From: Methyloceanibacter sp. wino2
Lineage (GTDB): Bacteria; Pseudomonadota; Alphaproteobacteria; Rhizobiales; Methyloligellaceae
Length of the DNA stretch: 64,000 nt
Assembly: GCF_003071365.1 (NCBI RefSeq)
Contig: NZ_CP028960.1
Location: forward strand, 2,400,501 to 2,464,500
Direction of reading: 5' to 3'
Each line of letters opens with the position of its first letter. Within the stretch, counting starts at the first letter, position 1. Below are positions 1 to 8,138 of the stretch, piece after piece. Both the position numbers and the translations under genes were made by a program. Under the pieces are notes generated by a model. It had not been told where the DNA came from. It saw only the letters and a list, made by a program, of their open reading frames with translations, and searched no databases.

Positions 1-80
1 GCACGCAGCTCATCAAGACGGTTCGCAACGGCGGCTACCAGCTCGCCGTGAAGGTCGATTCCGAGGACGGCCCCGCATGA
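1..80 (+). CDS. OmpR-family response regulator, C-terminal end (partial)
   Basis: Only the last 25 codons are in the window, read in the frame that starts at base 3. The segment TQLIKTVRNGGYQLAV matches the final recognition-helix and wing region of OmpR/PhoB-type winged-helix DNA-binding domains, where an 'I(K)TVRGxGY' motif is typical. The stop TGA at 78-80 overlaps the ATG of the following sensor kinase (ATGA), so the two are translationally coupled and form a two-component system. The receiver domain lies upstream of the window. Confidence 0.85.
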   Translation, partial: TQLIKTVRNGGYQLAVKVDSEDGPA

Positions 81-1351
81 ACACCCTCCGTGTGAAAATT
101 TCGGTTCTGCTCGTGATCGCGATCGTCTCGGTCATGGCGCTCATGACCTTCGTGCTGTTTCTGCTGCTCGGGCCACCGCCCCGGTCGGGCCACGCTCTCG
201 ATATCGCGGCGAAACAAGTCGCCATGGTTGCGGAATTGGCCGCCAAGTCGCCCGAAACCCTTCGGCTGCGCCCGGAGACGCGCGGCCATCCCTATAGCCG
301 CACGACCGATGCGCTGCGGGAGAAGCTCAAAGAGCGTGGCTACAACATCGACGTAGTCGTGACGCACTCGCGCCGCTGGCGCCCCGGGTCGCTTGCCGTC
401 TGGATTCCCATTCAAGACAAAGGCTGGTTGCCGATGCCCATCACGCGGCTGCCGCCCCAGGGCGTGCCGTGGTGGGCGCTTCTGCGCTGGCTGTTCCTCA
501 TCACCGTGGGCGCGACGGCGGTCGCCGTTTTTGCCTCGAGCCGCATGGTGCGTCCGCTGGTGTTTCTGGAGAACGCCGTGGAGTCCGTGGGACCGGACGG
601 CATGATGTCCGAATTGCCCGAAAAGGGGCCGGCGGAGGTTCGCGCTACGGCGCGCGCGCTCAACTCGCTATCGGCTCGTCTGAAGCGCGCGATGGAAAGC
701 CGGATGCGGCTCGTGGCCGCTGCCGGTCACGACATGCGCACGCCCATCACCCGCATGCGGCTGCGCGCCGAGTTTGTGCCGGACGAGGAGGACCGGGAGA
801 AATGGCTCAACGACATCGACGAGCTGGAGCGCATTGCCGATAGCGCGATCCTGCTTGTGCGCGAGGAGACCGGCGCGGAGGCGCCGGAGCGGGTCGATCT
901 CGACGATCTCGTCGGGAGCATCTGCACGGAGCTCAAACAGCAGGACTTCGACGTCACCTTGGCGGCCACCCATCCGGTCACCGTTCTGGCGGGGCGCCTC
1001 AAGCTGAACCGCGCCTTGCGCAATCTCATCATCAATGCGGCCACGCACGGCGTTCGCGCCCGGGTCGGTGTCGGCGGCGACGGCACCAACGCCATGGTCA
1101 CCATCGAAGACGATGGCCCCGGCATTCCTGAAGAGGTTCTCGGTCAGGTCTTCGAGCCGTTCTTCCGGGCCGATCCCGCGCGGCGCCAGAACATCCCCGG
1201 CGCCGGGCTCGGGCTGACCATTGCCCATGAGATCGTGACGCGGGCGGGCGGCAGCATCCAGATCGTCAATCGGCCCGGCGGCGGCCTGCTGCAGACCGTC
1301 TTCCTGCCCGAGCTGCGGGAGCCGGAAACGGCGGACACGGACAGCGCTTGA
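77..1351 (+). CDS. EnvZ-like sensor histidine kinase
   Basis: The 424-residue protein is an inner-membrane sensor kinase. It has a transmembrane helix at about residues 9-31, a periplasmic segment of about 100 residues, a second helix at about 133-155 and a HAMP linker. The H-box AAGHDMRTPITRMRL carries the phospho-acceptor His218. The ATPase domain shows an N-box (LNRALRNLIINAATHG), a G1 box (DDGPGIP), an F-box and a G2 box (GAGLGLTIAHEI). H-box wording of the 'HDxRTPxTRxRL' type is that of the EnvZ/CpxA group. It overlaps the regulator upstream by 4 bases. The signal sensed cannot be read from sequence; the periplasmic domain is basic and lacks a recognisable named fold. Confidence 0.93.
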   Translation: MNTLRVKISVLLVIAIVSVMALMTFVLFLLLGPPPRSGHALDIAAKQVAMVAELAAKSPETLRLRPETRGHPYSRTTDALREKLKERGYNIDVVVTHSRRWRPGSLAVWIPIQDKGWLPMPITRLPPQGVPWWALLRWLFLITVGATAVAVFASSRMVRPLVFLENAVESVGPDGMMSELPEKGPAEVRATARALNSLSARLKRAMESRMRLVAAAGHDMRTPITRMRLRAEFVPDEEDREKWLNDIDELERIADSAILLVREETGAEAPERVDLDDLVGSICTELKQQDFDVTLAATHPVTVLAGRLKLNRALRNLIINAATHGVRARVGVGGDGTNAMVTIEDDGPGIPEEVLGQVFEPFFRADPARRQNIPGAGLGLTIAHEIVTRAGGSIQIVNRPGGGLLQTVFLPELREPETADTDSA

Positions 1352-1412
1352 GTATCGTCACAGGCACGGGAGATAGTACCCCGTGATCGCCGATCTTTAG
1401 CGGAGGAACCCG

Positions 1413-1817
1413 ATGCGCGTTTTGATACCGATGGCTCTAGGGACGAGCTTGCTGGCCGCCGGCCCGGCGTTCGCGGAAGAGAAGTCCATCTGCGACAACG
1501 CGCAAACCACGATCGAGATCGGCGAGTGCGTCGGCAAGGAATACAAGAAGGCCGATGCGGAGCTGAATGCGGTGTGGAAGGAGGTCATGGCGACCTTCAA
1601 GAACAACGACTACATGCCCGCCGAGGATCTGAAGGCCTGGAAGGACACGCTTCTGGCCTCACAGCGCGACTGGATCAAGTTCAAGGAAGAAGACTGCGAG
1701 GCCGTTGGCTACGAGTGGTTCGGCGGTACGGGCCGCTCCAATGCCGTTGTCTTTTGCCTTCTCCACCACACGACCGCCCGGACCAAGGATCTGAAGGCCC
1801 GCTTCCTCGAGCGGTAG
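1413..1817 (+). CDS. LprI-like secreted protein (DUF1311)
   Basis: This 134-residue protein has a signal peptide of about 22 residues ending in PAFA. Its mature part has the DUF1311/LprI N-terminal pattern: a Cys near the start, then IGECVGKEYKKADAELNAVW and later LLASQRDWIKFKEEDCEAVG, with Cys pairs likely forming disulphides. LprI of mycobacteria inhibits lysozyme, but most members of the family are uncharacterised, so inhibition of lysozyme is only an inference here. A ribosome-binding site (GCGGAGG) lies just upstream of the ATG. It is 61 bases downstream of the sensor kinase and could be cotranscribed. Confidence 0.8.
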   Translation: MRVLIPMALGTSLLAAGPAFAEEKSICDNAQTTIEIGECVGKEYKKADAELNAVWKEVMATFKNNDYMPAEDLKAWKDTLLASQRDWIKFKEEDCEAVGYEWFGGTGRSNAVVFCLLHHTTARTKDLKARFLER

Positions 1818-1838
1818 CGACAGGGCGGGCGAGAGGCC

Positions 1839-2888
1839 TTAGGCGTGATACGGCGCGGGTAATTTGTGCTCGGTCGGCGCAACACAGGCGAGGGCGGTGT
1901 TTGGCCTTCGTATCAGAGCGCGGCTTCCTTTCGAGACGGGAGCCTCCGCCGGCACGGTGGTTGCCGGCATATGGGCCTGAACGAGCCGGCGGAATTCCGG
2001 TGCGATCCGAATAACGCGGTTGGACAGGTCGGCCTCGATGCGGAGCGCCGCGCCGTGCGCGCGCTGCGCCGCCGGCTTACTGATCCGAAGCCCACGGATG
2101 GTCCAGCGATAGAGCCTCTTTCGGGCTTGGGCGAGCGTCTGCGACGTGGTGATCGCATCGGTGAGGCGCCTCTCGGCCTCGGCGCGGATCCGTCTCGCGC
2201 GCAGCCGCGTCCTCGCCCAGCCTGATGCGCCCTGACGGTGCAGCGGGGCAGTATGCCGTGCAAGTTCAGCTAGAAGCTTGTCGAGGTGCGCCTGCACCCG
2301 CCTTCTTCTAAGCCACGCTCTGACCGATCCGCAGAGGCCTCTGCGGCGTATGGGGCGGGTGTCTCGCAGGAGGGCGGCGGCTACCTCGGCCGAGGCTGCG
2401 GACACTAGGCGCCGGATATCTCGTCCGGCTTCGTCCGAGGTTCGGACCGACCAGTGAAAGCCGTGAACCACGGCCTCCGTTCCGACATGGGCGAACTCGG
2501 GCGCGCGCCGCCGGGTCCATGCCCAGGTTTGCGATGTGGCGTCTGTGGCGTGCCGTGCCAGCGTGCGCAGTCTCGGACCTGCCCAGCGCGCGAAGATAAG
2601 AGCATGCCGTTTGGAGAAGCGCGCCACGCGGCGCCCGCCGACATAGGATAGTCGCGCGGCGCGTTTGGTCCTGGTCATGGCGTGTCGGACGCCGCGTTCC
2701 AGGCGTTCGCGTAGCTCCCGGCGGCGCAGGCGTTCCGCCCGTATTCGCTCTTCGCGGTGATAGGTCTCGAGCCAGCTATGGTGCGCGCTGAGGTCGTCCA
2801 GCGTGGCCTCGATCAGGCGCTTTGAGCTGCCAATGCCATGCTTGGCCGCTTCGACAGGGTCGGTGATTTCGCGTTTTGCGCCGGCCAT
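1839..2888 (-). CDS. Arg-rich hypothetical protein
   Basis: The frame stays open for 389 codons, but the ATG at 2888 ([11 protein letters not shown]) follows a GGGGGAG ribosome-binding site and is preferred, giving 349 residues. I do not recognise the family. The protein is extremely basic, with about one residue in five being Arg. It has stretches such as [15 protein letters not shown] and long amphipathic helical segments, and I see no signal peptide or clear membrane helix. It is convergent with the LprI-like gene and divergent from ruvC, 173 bases away. No competing long frame exists on the other strand here, which supports it as a real gene, but function is unknown. Confidence 0.6.
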   Translation of the reverse strand: MAGAKREITDPVEAAKHGIGSSKRLIEATLDDLSAHHSWLETYHREERIRAERLRRRELRERLERGVRHAMTRTKRAARLSYVGGRRVARFSKRHALIFARWAGPRLRTLARHATDATSQTWAWTRRRAPEFAHVGTEAVVHGFHWSVRTSDEAGRDIRRLVSAASAEVAAALLRDTRPIRRRGLCGSVRAWLRRRRVQAHLDKLLAELARHTAPLHRQGASGWARTRLRARRIRAEAERRLTDAITTSQTLAQARKRLYRWTIRGLRISKPAAQRAHGAALRIEADLSNRVIRIAPEFRRLVQAHMPATTVPAEAPVSKGSRALIRRPNTALACVAPTEHKLPAPYHA

Positions 2889-3061
2889 GGCGGTGCTCCC
2901 CCTTCGGCATGGCCGCAGGCCTTGGCGACTGGTCGCGCGCACAAGGGAAGCCACCCATGCCAGAAGGTCCAACGCCGCATCCGGCCGTCCGTTCCCGGAG
3001 AGCGTCAATTTCGATGCTCTGAGCCGCCTGCCATCGTTCCGCGCTGTGCTACGATTCGGCC

Positions 3062-3616
3062 ATGAGGGGCGCGATTCGCATTATGGGCATCGATCCTGGT
3101 TTACGAAACACGGGGTGGGGTGTCATCGATACGGATGGGGTGAAGCTCGGCTTCATCGCCTGCGGGTCGGTGTCGTCCGACGCCGCCGAGAGCCTCGGCG
3201 TGCGCCTGCGGCAGATCTTCGATGGGCTGTCGGGCGTGCTGGCGGAAATGGCCCCGGCCGAAGCGGCCATCGAGCAGACCTTCGTGAACCGGGACGGGGC
3301 GGCAACGCTCAAGCTTGGCCAGGCGCGCGGTATCGCCATGCTGGTCCCGGCGATGGCGGGGCTGACAATCGCCGAATACGCGCCCAACGCCGTCAAGAAG
3401 ACGGTGATCGGGGCTGGCCATGGGGACAAGGATCAGATCCGGGCCATGGTGAAATACCTGCTGCCCAAGGCCGACCCCGGCAGCGCCGACGCGGCCGATG
3501 CGCTCGCCATCGCCATCACCCATGCCCATTCGCGAAGCTGGTCCAAGCTCGAAGCGGCTGTGGCCCGGGCGGACTTGCAGGCGAAAAGCTCGCGGGCTCA
3601 GAGGACGGCGTCATGA
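3062..3616 (+). CDS. ruvC: Holliday junction resolvase RuvC
   Basis: RuvC is the endonuclease that cuts Holliday junctions after RuvAB branch migration. The 184-residue protein shows all four catalytic acids of the family: Asp11 in MGIDPGL, Glu71 in AAIEQTF, and Asp143 and Asp146 in [15 protein letters not shown]. Length is slightly above the usual 170 because of a short C-terminal tail. Its stop overlaps the ruvA start (ATGA at 3613-3616), so the resolvasome subunits are made from one transcript. Confidence 0.98.
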   Translation: MRGAIRIMGIDPGLRNTGWGVIDTDGVKLGFIACGSVSSDAAESLGVRLRQIFDGLSGVLAEMAPAEAAIEQTFVNRDGAATLKLGQARGIAMLVPAMAGLTIAEYAPNAVKKTVIGAGHGDKDQIRAMVKYLLPKADPGSADAADALAIAITHAHSRSWSKLEAAVARADLQAKSSRAQRTAS

Positions 3617-4230
3617 TCGGGAAGCTGACGGGGCTTGTGGATTCGGTCTCGGTCTCGACCGCCATCATCGACGTGGGCGGCGTCGGCTACGAGGTGACCA
3701 TGGGCGCACGCCAGCTCGGTGCCTTGCCGCCCGTGGGGGAGCCGGTGTCGCTCGCTATCGACACGCATATGCGCGAAGACAACGTGCGGCTCTATGGGTT
3801 CGCGAACGAGCATGAGCGCGCGTGGTTCCGGGCGCTGCAGACCGTGCAGGGCGTGGGCGCCAAGGTGGCGCTGGCGGTGCTGGGGTCGCTCACCGTGGCG
3901 GATCTCGCCAACGCGGTGGCGCTGCAGGACAAGGCGCACGTGTCCCGGGCCCAAGGCGTCGGCCCGAAGGTCGCCGCGCGGATCGTCGCCGAACTGAAGG
4001 ACAAGATGCCGGCGCTCGCACCGGCCATCTCCGTGCCCGGCGGCGCGCCGGCTCCGGTGGCGGAACTCCCGGAAGGGCTGGCCGCGCGCGACGCGGTCTC
4101 CGCGCTCACTAATCTCGGCTACGGTCATGGGGAAGCCGCCGCTGCCGTCAGTGCCGCCATCCGTATGGCCGGCAATGAGGCCGGTGCTGCCGAACTGATC
4201 CGGCTCGGCCTCAAGGAGCTGTCGCAATGA
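3613..4230 (+). CDS. ruvA: Holliday junction branch migration subunit RuvA
   Basis: RuvA binds the four-way junction and loads the RuvB motor. The 205-residue protein starts [12 protein letters not shown], has the OB-fold N-terminus with VGGVGYEV, and then the helix-hairpin-helix segments [15 protein letters not shown] and [19 protein letters not shown]. These are followed by a Pro/Ala-rich flexible linker and domain III ([18 protein letters not shown]). The start is fixed by the ATGA overlap with ruvC and by family alignment. Its stop again overlaps the start of ruvB. Confidence 0.98.
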   Translation: MIGKLTGLVDSVSVSTAIIDVGGVGYEVTMGARQLGALPPVGEPVSLAIDTHMREDNVRLYGFANEHERAWFRALQTVQGVGAKVALAVLGSLTVADLANAVALQDKAHVSRAQGVGPKVAARIVAELKDKMPALAPAISVPGGAPAPVAELPEGLAARDAVSALTNLGYGHGEAAAAVSAAIRMAGNEAGAAELIRLGLKELSQ

Positions 4231-5264
4231 CCGAGCGCGTCTTGGCTTCCGCGAAGCGCGACGACGACCAGCCGGAAGCCGCGCTCCGGCCGCAGACGCT
4301 GGACGAGTTCATCGGCCAAGCCAAGGTCCGCGCCAATCTCAAGGTCTTTATCGATGCGGCCCGGTCGCGGGGAGAGGCGCTCGATCACGTGCTCTTCGCG
4401 GGGCCACCTGGTCTCGGCAAGACGACGTTGGCACAGATCGTGGCGCGCGAGCTCGGGGTCAATTTCCGCGCGACGTCGGGCCCGGTGATCGCCAAGGCGG
4501 GTGACCTCGCGGCGCTCCTCACCAATCTCGAAGAGCGGGACGTGCTTTTCATCGACGAGATTCATCGCCTGAGCCCGGCGGTGGAGGAGATCCTCTACCC
4601 CGCCATGGAGGACTTCCAGCTCGATCTCATTATCGGCGAAGGACCGGCGGCGCGGTCCGTGCGGATCGATCTTGCCCGGTTCACGCTTGTCGCCGCCACC
4701 ACGCGCACGGGTCTTCTGACGACGCCGCTGCGCGAGCGCTTCGGCATTCCGATCCGGCTCATGTTCTACGAGGTGGCTGAGTTGCAGGAGATCGTGCGGC
4801 GGGGCGCCCGGCTCTTGGGGCTGCCGCTCACGGAGGACGGCGCCATGGAGGTGGCGAAGCGATCCCGGGGGACGCCGCGCGTGGCGGCGCGCCTGTTACG
4901 CCGGGTGCGCGACTTCGCGGCCGTGCAAGGCGACGGGGCCGTGGATGCGGCGCTGGCCGACAGCGCCCTGTCACAGCTGGAAGTGGACGGGCGCGGGCTC
5001 GATGCGCTGGATCACCGCTACTTGCGCCTGATCGCCGTGAACTACGGCGGCGGCCCCGTCGGGATCGAGACGATCGCCGCTGGCCTGTCGGAGCCGCGCG
5101 ACGCCATCGAGGAGATCATCGAGCCGTATCTGCTGCAGCAGGGCTTCATCGCGCGCACGCCGCGCGGCCGGGTGCTGACGGGGCAGGCCTTCGAGCATTT
5201 GGGCGCGACCGCGCCACCCGAGGCCGCGCAAGGTGTCCTCTTCCGAGGAGGAGAGGAGGAGTGA
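4227..5264 (+). CDS. ruvB: Holliday junction branch migration ATPase RuvB
   Basis: RuvB is the AAA+ motor of the RuvABC resolvasome. In this 345-residue protein the Walker A motif GPPGLGKT is at residues 59-66 and the Walker B motif LFIDEIHR is around 107-114. Next come the RuvB-specific [18 protein letters not shown] sensor region and a C-terminal winged helix ending [14 protein letters not shown]. Length and order match the family. It overlaps ruvA by 4 bases and its TGA overlaps the GTG start of ybgC. Confidence 0.98.
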   Translation: MTERVLASAKRDDDQPEAALRPQTLDEFIGQAKVRANLKVFIDAARSRGEALDHVLFAGPPGLGKTTLAQIVARELGVNFRATSGPVIAKAGDLAALLTNLEERDVLFIDEIHRLSPAVEEILYPAMEDFQLDLIIGEGPAARSVRIDLARFTLVAATTRTGLLTTPLRERFGIPIRLMFYEVAELQEIVRRGARLLGLPLTEDGAMEVAKRSRGTPRVAARLLRRVRDFAAVQGDGAVDAALADSALSQLEVDGRGLDALDHRYLRLIAVNYGGGPVGIETIAAGLSEPRDAIEEIIEPYLLQQGFIARTPRGRVLTGQAFEHLGATAPPEAAQGVLFRGGEEE

Positions 5265-5734
5265 GCGAAGCCCCGCCCAGCAATTGGCCCGATCTTGCCG
5301 GACGGATCGAGGGGGACCGCCACATCCTCCCCGTGCGCGTCTATTTCGAAGACACCGATTTCACCGGTCTCGTTTATCACGCGAACTTCCTGAAGTTCGC
5401 TGAGCGGGGCCGGTCCGACTTCATCCGTAATCTCGGCATCGATCACCGCAGTCTCGAGAACCCGGTTGAGGGGGACCCGGCCGTGTTCGTCGTGCGGCGT
5501 ATCGAGGTGGACTATCTGAAGCCCGCTCATATCGACGAGGTGCTCGAAGTCGTGACGCACTGCGCGGAGATCGGGGGCGCCACGCTGATCCTGTCCCAGG
5601 AGGTGCGCCGCGACGATGTAGTGCTGGCGCGCCTGAAAGTGTCCGTGGTGCTGGTGTCGAAGGCCGGCAAGCCGCAGCGGCTGGGGCGGCTCGTGCGGGA
5701 TGCGCTTGAACGTTTCGTTAAGGTGCGCGATTGA
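5261..5734 (+). CDS. ybgC: Acyl-CoA thioesterase, YbgC family
   Basis: This is a hot-dog-fold thioesterase of 157 residues with the YbgC signature [18 protein letters not shown]. The catalytic Asp33 and nearby His40 are present. In Enterobacteria YbgC is the first gene of the tol-pal operon and acts on short or medium acyl-CoA/ACP thioesters at the membrane. The GTG start overlaps the ruvB stop (GTGA), so ruvC to ybgC form one transcriptional unit. A 153-base gap then separates it from tolQ. Confidence 0.93.
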   Translation: MSEAPPSNWPDLAGRIEGDRHILPVRVYFEDTDFTGLVYHANFLKFAERGRSDFIRNLGIDHRSLENPVEGDPAVFVVRRIEVDYLKPAHIDEVLEVVTHCAEIGGATLILSQEVRRDDVVLARLKVSVVLVSKAGKPQRLGRLVRDALERFVKVRD

Positions 5735-5887
5735 ACCTATGGGCCGCCGCACTGGAACTTGGTACGGGCTTGGGGGCTTTTAACTACCGGTTTTTGCAGC
5801 CATTTTGATGTCCCGCGAGACTGGGATTTCTGGAATTTGAGTCGTCCGAGAGTCTAGGTCTCGGGGGCTGCGCTTGAGAGGATTGCG

Positions 5888-6613
5888 ATGAATCCGGATG
5901 CCGCGCTCGCCGTTGGCGACCCATCGTTTGCCGCCCCGTCGGTGCTGGGGTTGATCCTCGATGCACCCTTGGGCGTGCAACTGGCCATCGCCGCGCTTCT
6001 GATCGCCCTGGTCTGGAGCGTCACCGTGATCGTCCGGAAGCTGATCCAGTTCGCCCGGGCGCGGAAAGAGGCGGACAAGTTCGAAAAGGTGTTCTGGTCG
6101 GGCCAGGCGCTGGACGAGCTCTATCAGGCACTCGCGCAGCGCCGGAACGGCGGCATGGCCTCGCTGTTCGTGGTGGCCATGCGCGAATGGAAGCGCTCCA
6201 CCGAGACCGAGAACGGCCAACCGGCGGCGCGGCCCATGACCGGCGTCCAGGACCGCATCGACACGGTGACCAACGTCGCTCTGTTACGGGACGCCGAGGG
6301 GCTGGGGCGCGGGCTGACGCTTTTGCCCGCGATTGCGGCCGCCGCGCCGCTCATTGGGCTCTTTGGTCTCGGCTGGGGCCTCATGTCGGCCTTTCAGGGA
6401 GCGGCGGGCAGCGATCTCGCCAGCCTGGCCACGGTCGCTCCAGGGGTCGCACAGGGCCTTCTGGCGGCGGCGCTGGGGTGGTTCGTCGCGATCCCGGCCA
6501 AGATCTTCGCCTTGAAGTTCGAGGTGGAGCGGACGCGCTATGCAGCGCGGCTGCGCGGCTTCGCCGACGAGTTTTCCGCGATCCTATCGCGGCAGATCGA
6601 GAGGGCCGTCTAG
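5888..6613 (+). CDS. tolQ: TolQ-like protein with substituted channel residues
   Basis: The protein (241 residues) is clearly in the TolQ/ExbB/MotA family. It has a first transmembrane segment at about residues 29-50, the TolQ-type cytoplasmic motif FWSGQALDELYQAL, and helices around 145-170 and 182-205 with APLIGLFG and VAPGVAQGLLAAALGWFVAIPA. The position between ybgC and pal supports TolQ rather than ExbB. The residues that line the proton path in E. coli TolQ/ExbB are changed. Thr145 of GLFGTVWG is Leu161, the Glu of GIAEAL is Gln189, and Thr178 is Ala194. No tolR follows. The ATG at 5888 has a modest ribosome-binding site (GAGAGG). It may be inactive as an energised motor or may have been given another role. 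Confidence 0.85.
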   Translation: MNPDAALAVGDPSFAAPSVLGLILDAPLGVQLAIAALLIALVWSVTVIVRKLIQFARARKEADKFEKVFWSGQALDELYQALAQRRNGGMASLFVVAMREWKRSTETENGQPAARPMTGVQDRIDTVTNVALLRDAEGLGRGLTLLPAIAAAAPLIGLFGLGWGLMSAFQGAAGSDLASLATVAPGVAQGLLAAALGWFVAIPAKIFALKFEVERTRYAARLRGFADEFSAILSRQIERAV

Positions 6614-7083
6614 CGCCTGTTTGTTGCGCCGCGGCATGGGGCGGCTTCGGGCGCTGTCGTACCTCTGCCGGCCCTCGTCCGTTAGCAGGCCGGGCATCGA
6701 ATCCGGCCATGTGGGCTACAGGTCGTGCCGCCTGCCGGGTGTGAGTTCCGATGGTGCGATTTGGTCACGGACAACCCGCGATTCGACGGTGACTTTTTCC
6801 GCATTTTTGCTTCGTTTTTCGGCGCTTGAAGGCCGTCTGTGTCGCTGCTGCAACACATGGTTACCTTTCCTTAACGCGAACCACCCAACGTGGTTAACCG
6901 CGCCTTGCTCAGCGTTTCATCGGGGGATAGCTTCCCAAGGACGAACGACAAGATTCGGCGTGGCATTTTCGCATCATGGGCTGGCAAATCCGTCAGGAGA
7001 CCTCAGTCCGATCTTGATCTGAATGCGCTGCACCGGTACACGCAAAGACGGCACTTGCCGTATTAACCAAAGGAGAGAAGACC
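6614..7083 (+). other. Intergenic region where tolR/tolA/tolB would be expected
   Basis: This 470-base stretch between tolQ and a small lipoprotein gene contains no convincing coding frame. Open frames here show no TolR, TolA or TolB features. It is AT-richer than its surroundings in its second half and ends with an AAAGGAGAG ribosome-binding site for the next gene. It probably contains the promoter of the small lipoprotein gene, but I cannot assign clear promoter boxes. Confidence 0.5.
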
Positions 7084-7203
7084 ATGCAGGGTTTGAAGGG
7101 CGTTATCGCCGCTGTCATGCTCGTTGCAGCTGCCGTTTCGCTCGGCGGTTGCTTCGGCCACCACGAGAAGGCCGTTGTTGTTGAGCCGCTGAAGCTCGGC
7201 TAA
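7084..7203 (+). CDS. Small lipoprotein, 39 residues
   Basis: This short gene starts with ATG 8 bases after an AGGAGA ribosome-binding site. The product is MQGLKGVIAAVMLVAAAVSL, then GGC with the lipobox Cys at position 23, and a mature part of only 17 residues (CFGHHEKAVVVEPLKLG). Signal-peptidase II processing would leave a very small lipopeptide, similar in size to entericidin or Lpp-like peptides but without recognisable similarity to them. It sits between tolQ and pal. A GAGCGCC-TTC-GGCGCTC hairpin follows at 7223-7239. Confidence 0.65.
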   Translation: MQGLKGVIAAVMLVAAAVSLGGCFGHHEKAVVVEPLKLG

Positions 7204-7518
7204 CACCGGTATGGCAGATCCTGAGCGCCTTCGGCGCTCGGATTTGCGGAAACTCTCGGGTTTCACTACGGGATTTGGGATGTCCAGCGCGCTAGAGATT
7301 TCGGCGCCTTGGGCATCCTTTTCCTTTTCTGGGCCCAGCGTTTTGTAAGCTGGGTACCCCATGAGTTCTGTACTCATGCCGGGCCCTGATCCCGGCCCAC
7401 GGCACCGCGACGAGCGGGACGCCGTTTTGCTTTCCCGATCCTTAAACGGCTAACACCGCATTAACGGCTTGGCCCCTAGGCTTCTCCCATAACCAACCGT
7501 GTTTGGGAGTATCCGGTT
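7204..7518 (+). other. Intergenic region between small lipoprotein and pal
   Basis: This is 315 bases without a supported gene. It contains a 7-bp hairpin with a three-base loop at 7223-7239, not followed by a T run, so at best a weak or Rho-dependent terminator. It also contains a GC-rich partial palindrome at 7379-7400 (GCCGGG ... CCCGGC) that resembles the REP-like palindrome at 11630-11655. The pal promoter is presumably in the last 80 bases. A GGGAG ribosome-binding site lies at 7505-7509. Confidence 0.45.
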
Positions 7519-8076
7519 ATGCGTCTGTGCGGTGGCTTCGGCCGCGCCGGCGCCCTTGTGGGCGCGTTTTTCCTGTCTTCCGGTCTATCCGCTTGTTTGG
7601 GTCCCACGACCCAGCCGCAGGAGTACACGCTCGGCGCCGCCGGCTCGGGCGACGCTGGAGGGCTCGTCGCCGAGGCATCCGCGAGGGTCGACAGCGCGTC
7701 GCGTCCTGCCGGCTCCACGCAATTCGCCGCCGCCGGCGATGTGGTCTACTTCGACAGCGACAGTTCCGAACTGTCCCCGGCCGCCAAGGCGATCTTGCGC
7801 CGTCAGATCCGCTGGCTGCGCGCCCATCCCGACCACCGGATCCTCGTCGAAGGCCATGCGGACGAATGGGGCGACTCCCAGCACAATCTGATGCTCGGTG
7901 CCGAGCGGGCCGTGGCCGTGAAGACCTATCTGGAGAGCAACGGCGTGCACGCCGCGTCGATCCCCACCGTTTCCTACGGCCGGGAGCGCCTGGCCGCGAA
8001 CTGCGAAGCGCTCTCGTGCCGGGCGCGCAACCGCCGGGCGCGAACGGTCGTGAGCCTGCCGCCGAACTTTCGCTAG
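7519..8076 (+). CDS. pal: Peptidoglycan-associated lipoprotein Pal
   Basis: This is an outer-membrane lipoprotein that binds peptidoglycan. The 185-residue precursor has a signal peptide with lipobox LSAC (Cys26) and a linker of about 50 residues. An OmpA-like domain follows, starting VVYFDSDSSELSP and continuing VEGHADEWGDSQHNLMLGAERAVAV and SYGRERLAANC. The Asp of the HADE motif and the Arg of ERA, which contact diaminopimelate in OmpA/Pal, are present. Trp replaces the usual Arg in 'HADERG'. In the canonical cluster tolB precedes pal and cpoB follows it; here both are absent and tilS follows after 62 bases. Confidence 0.9.
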   Translation: MRLCGGFGRAGALVGAFFLSSGLSACLGPTTQPQEYTLGAAGSGDAGGLVAEASARVDSASRPAGSTQFAAAGDVVYFDSDSSELSPAAKAILRRQIRWLRAHPDHRILVEGHADEWGDSQHNLMLGAERAVAVKTYLESNGVHAASIPTVSYGRERLAANCEALSCRARNRRARTVVSLPPNFR

Positions 8077-8138
8077 CACGTCCGACGCGACCACCCGGAC
8101 TTGCCGGACAGGGCGCCTTGCGCCAATGCTGGGGGGCT

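Noticed and set aside
6540-7022. A 160-codon plus-strand frame that might be a remnant of tolR or tolA
   Set aside because: It lacks the TolR membrane helix with its Asp and the Lys/Ala-rich TolA stalk; composition is Ser/Arg/Cys-rich and non-protein-like.
7223-7239. A 7-bp hairpin after the small lipoprotein as an intrinsic terminator
   Set aside because: There is no T run after the stem, so it is kept only as a remark.
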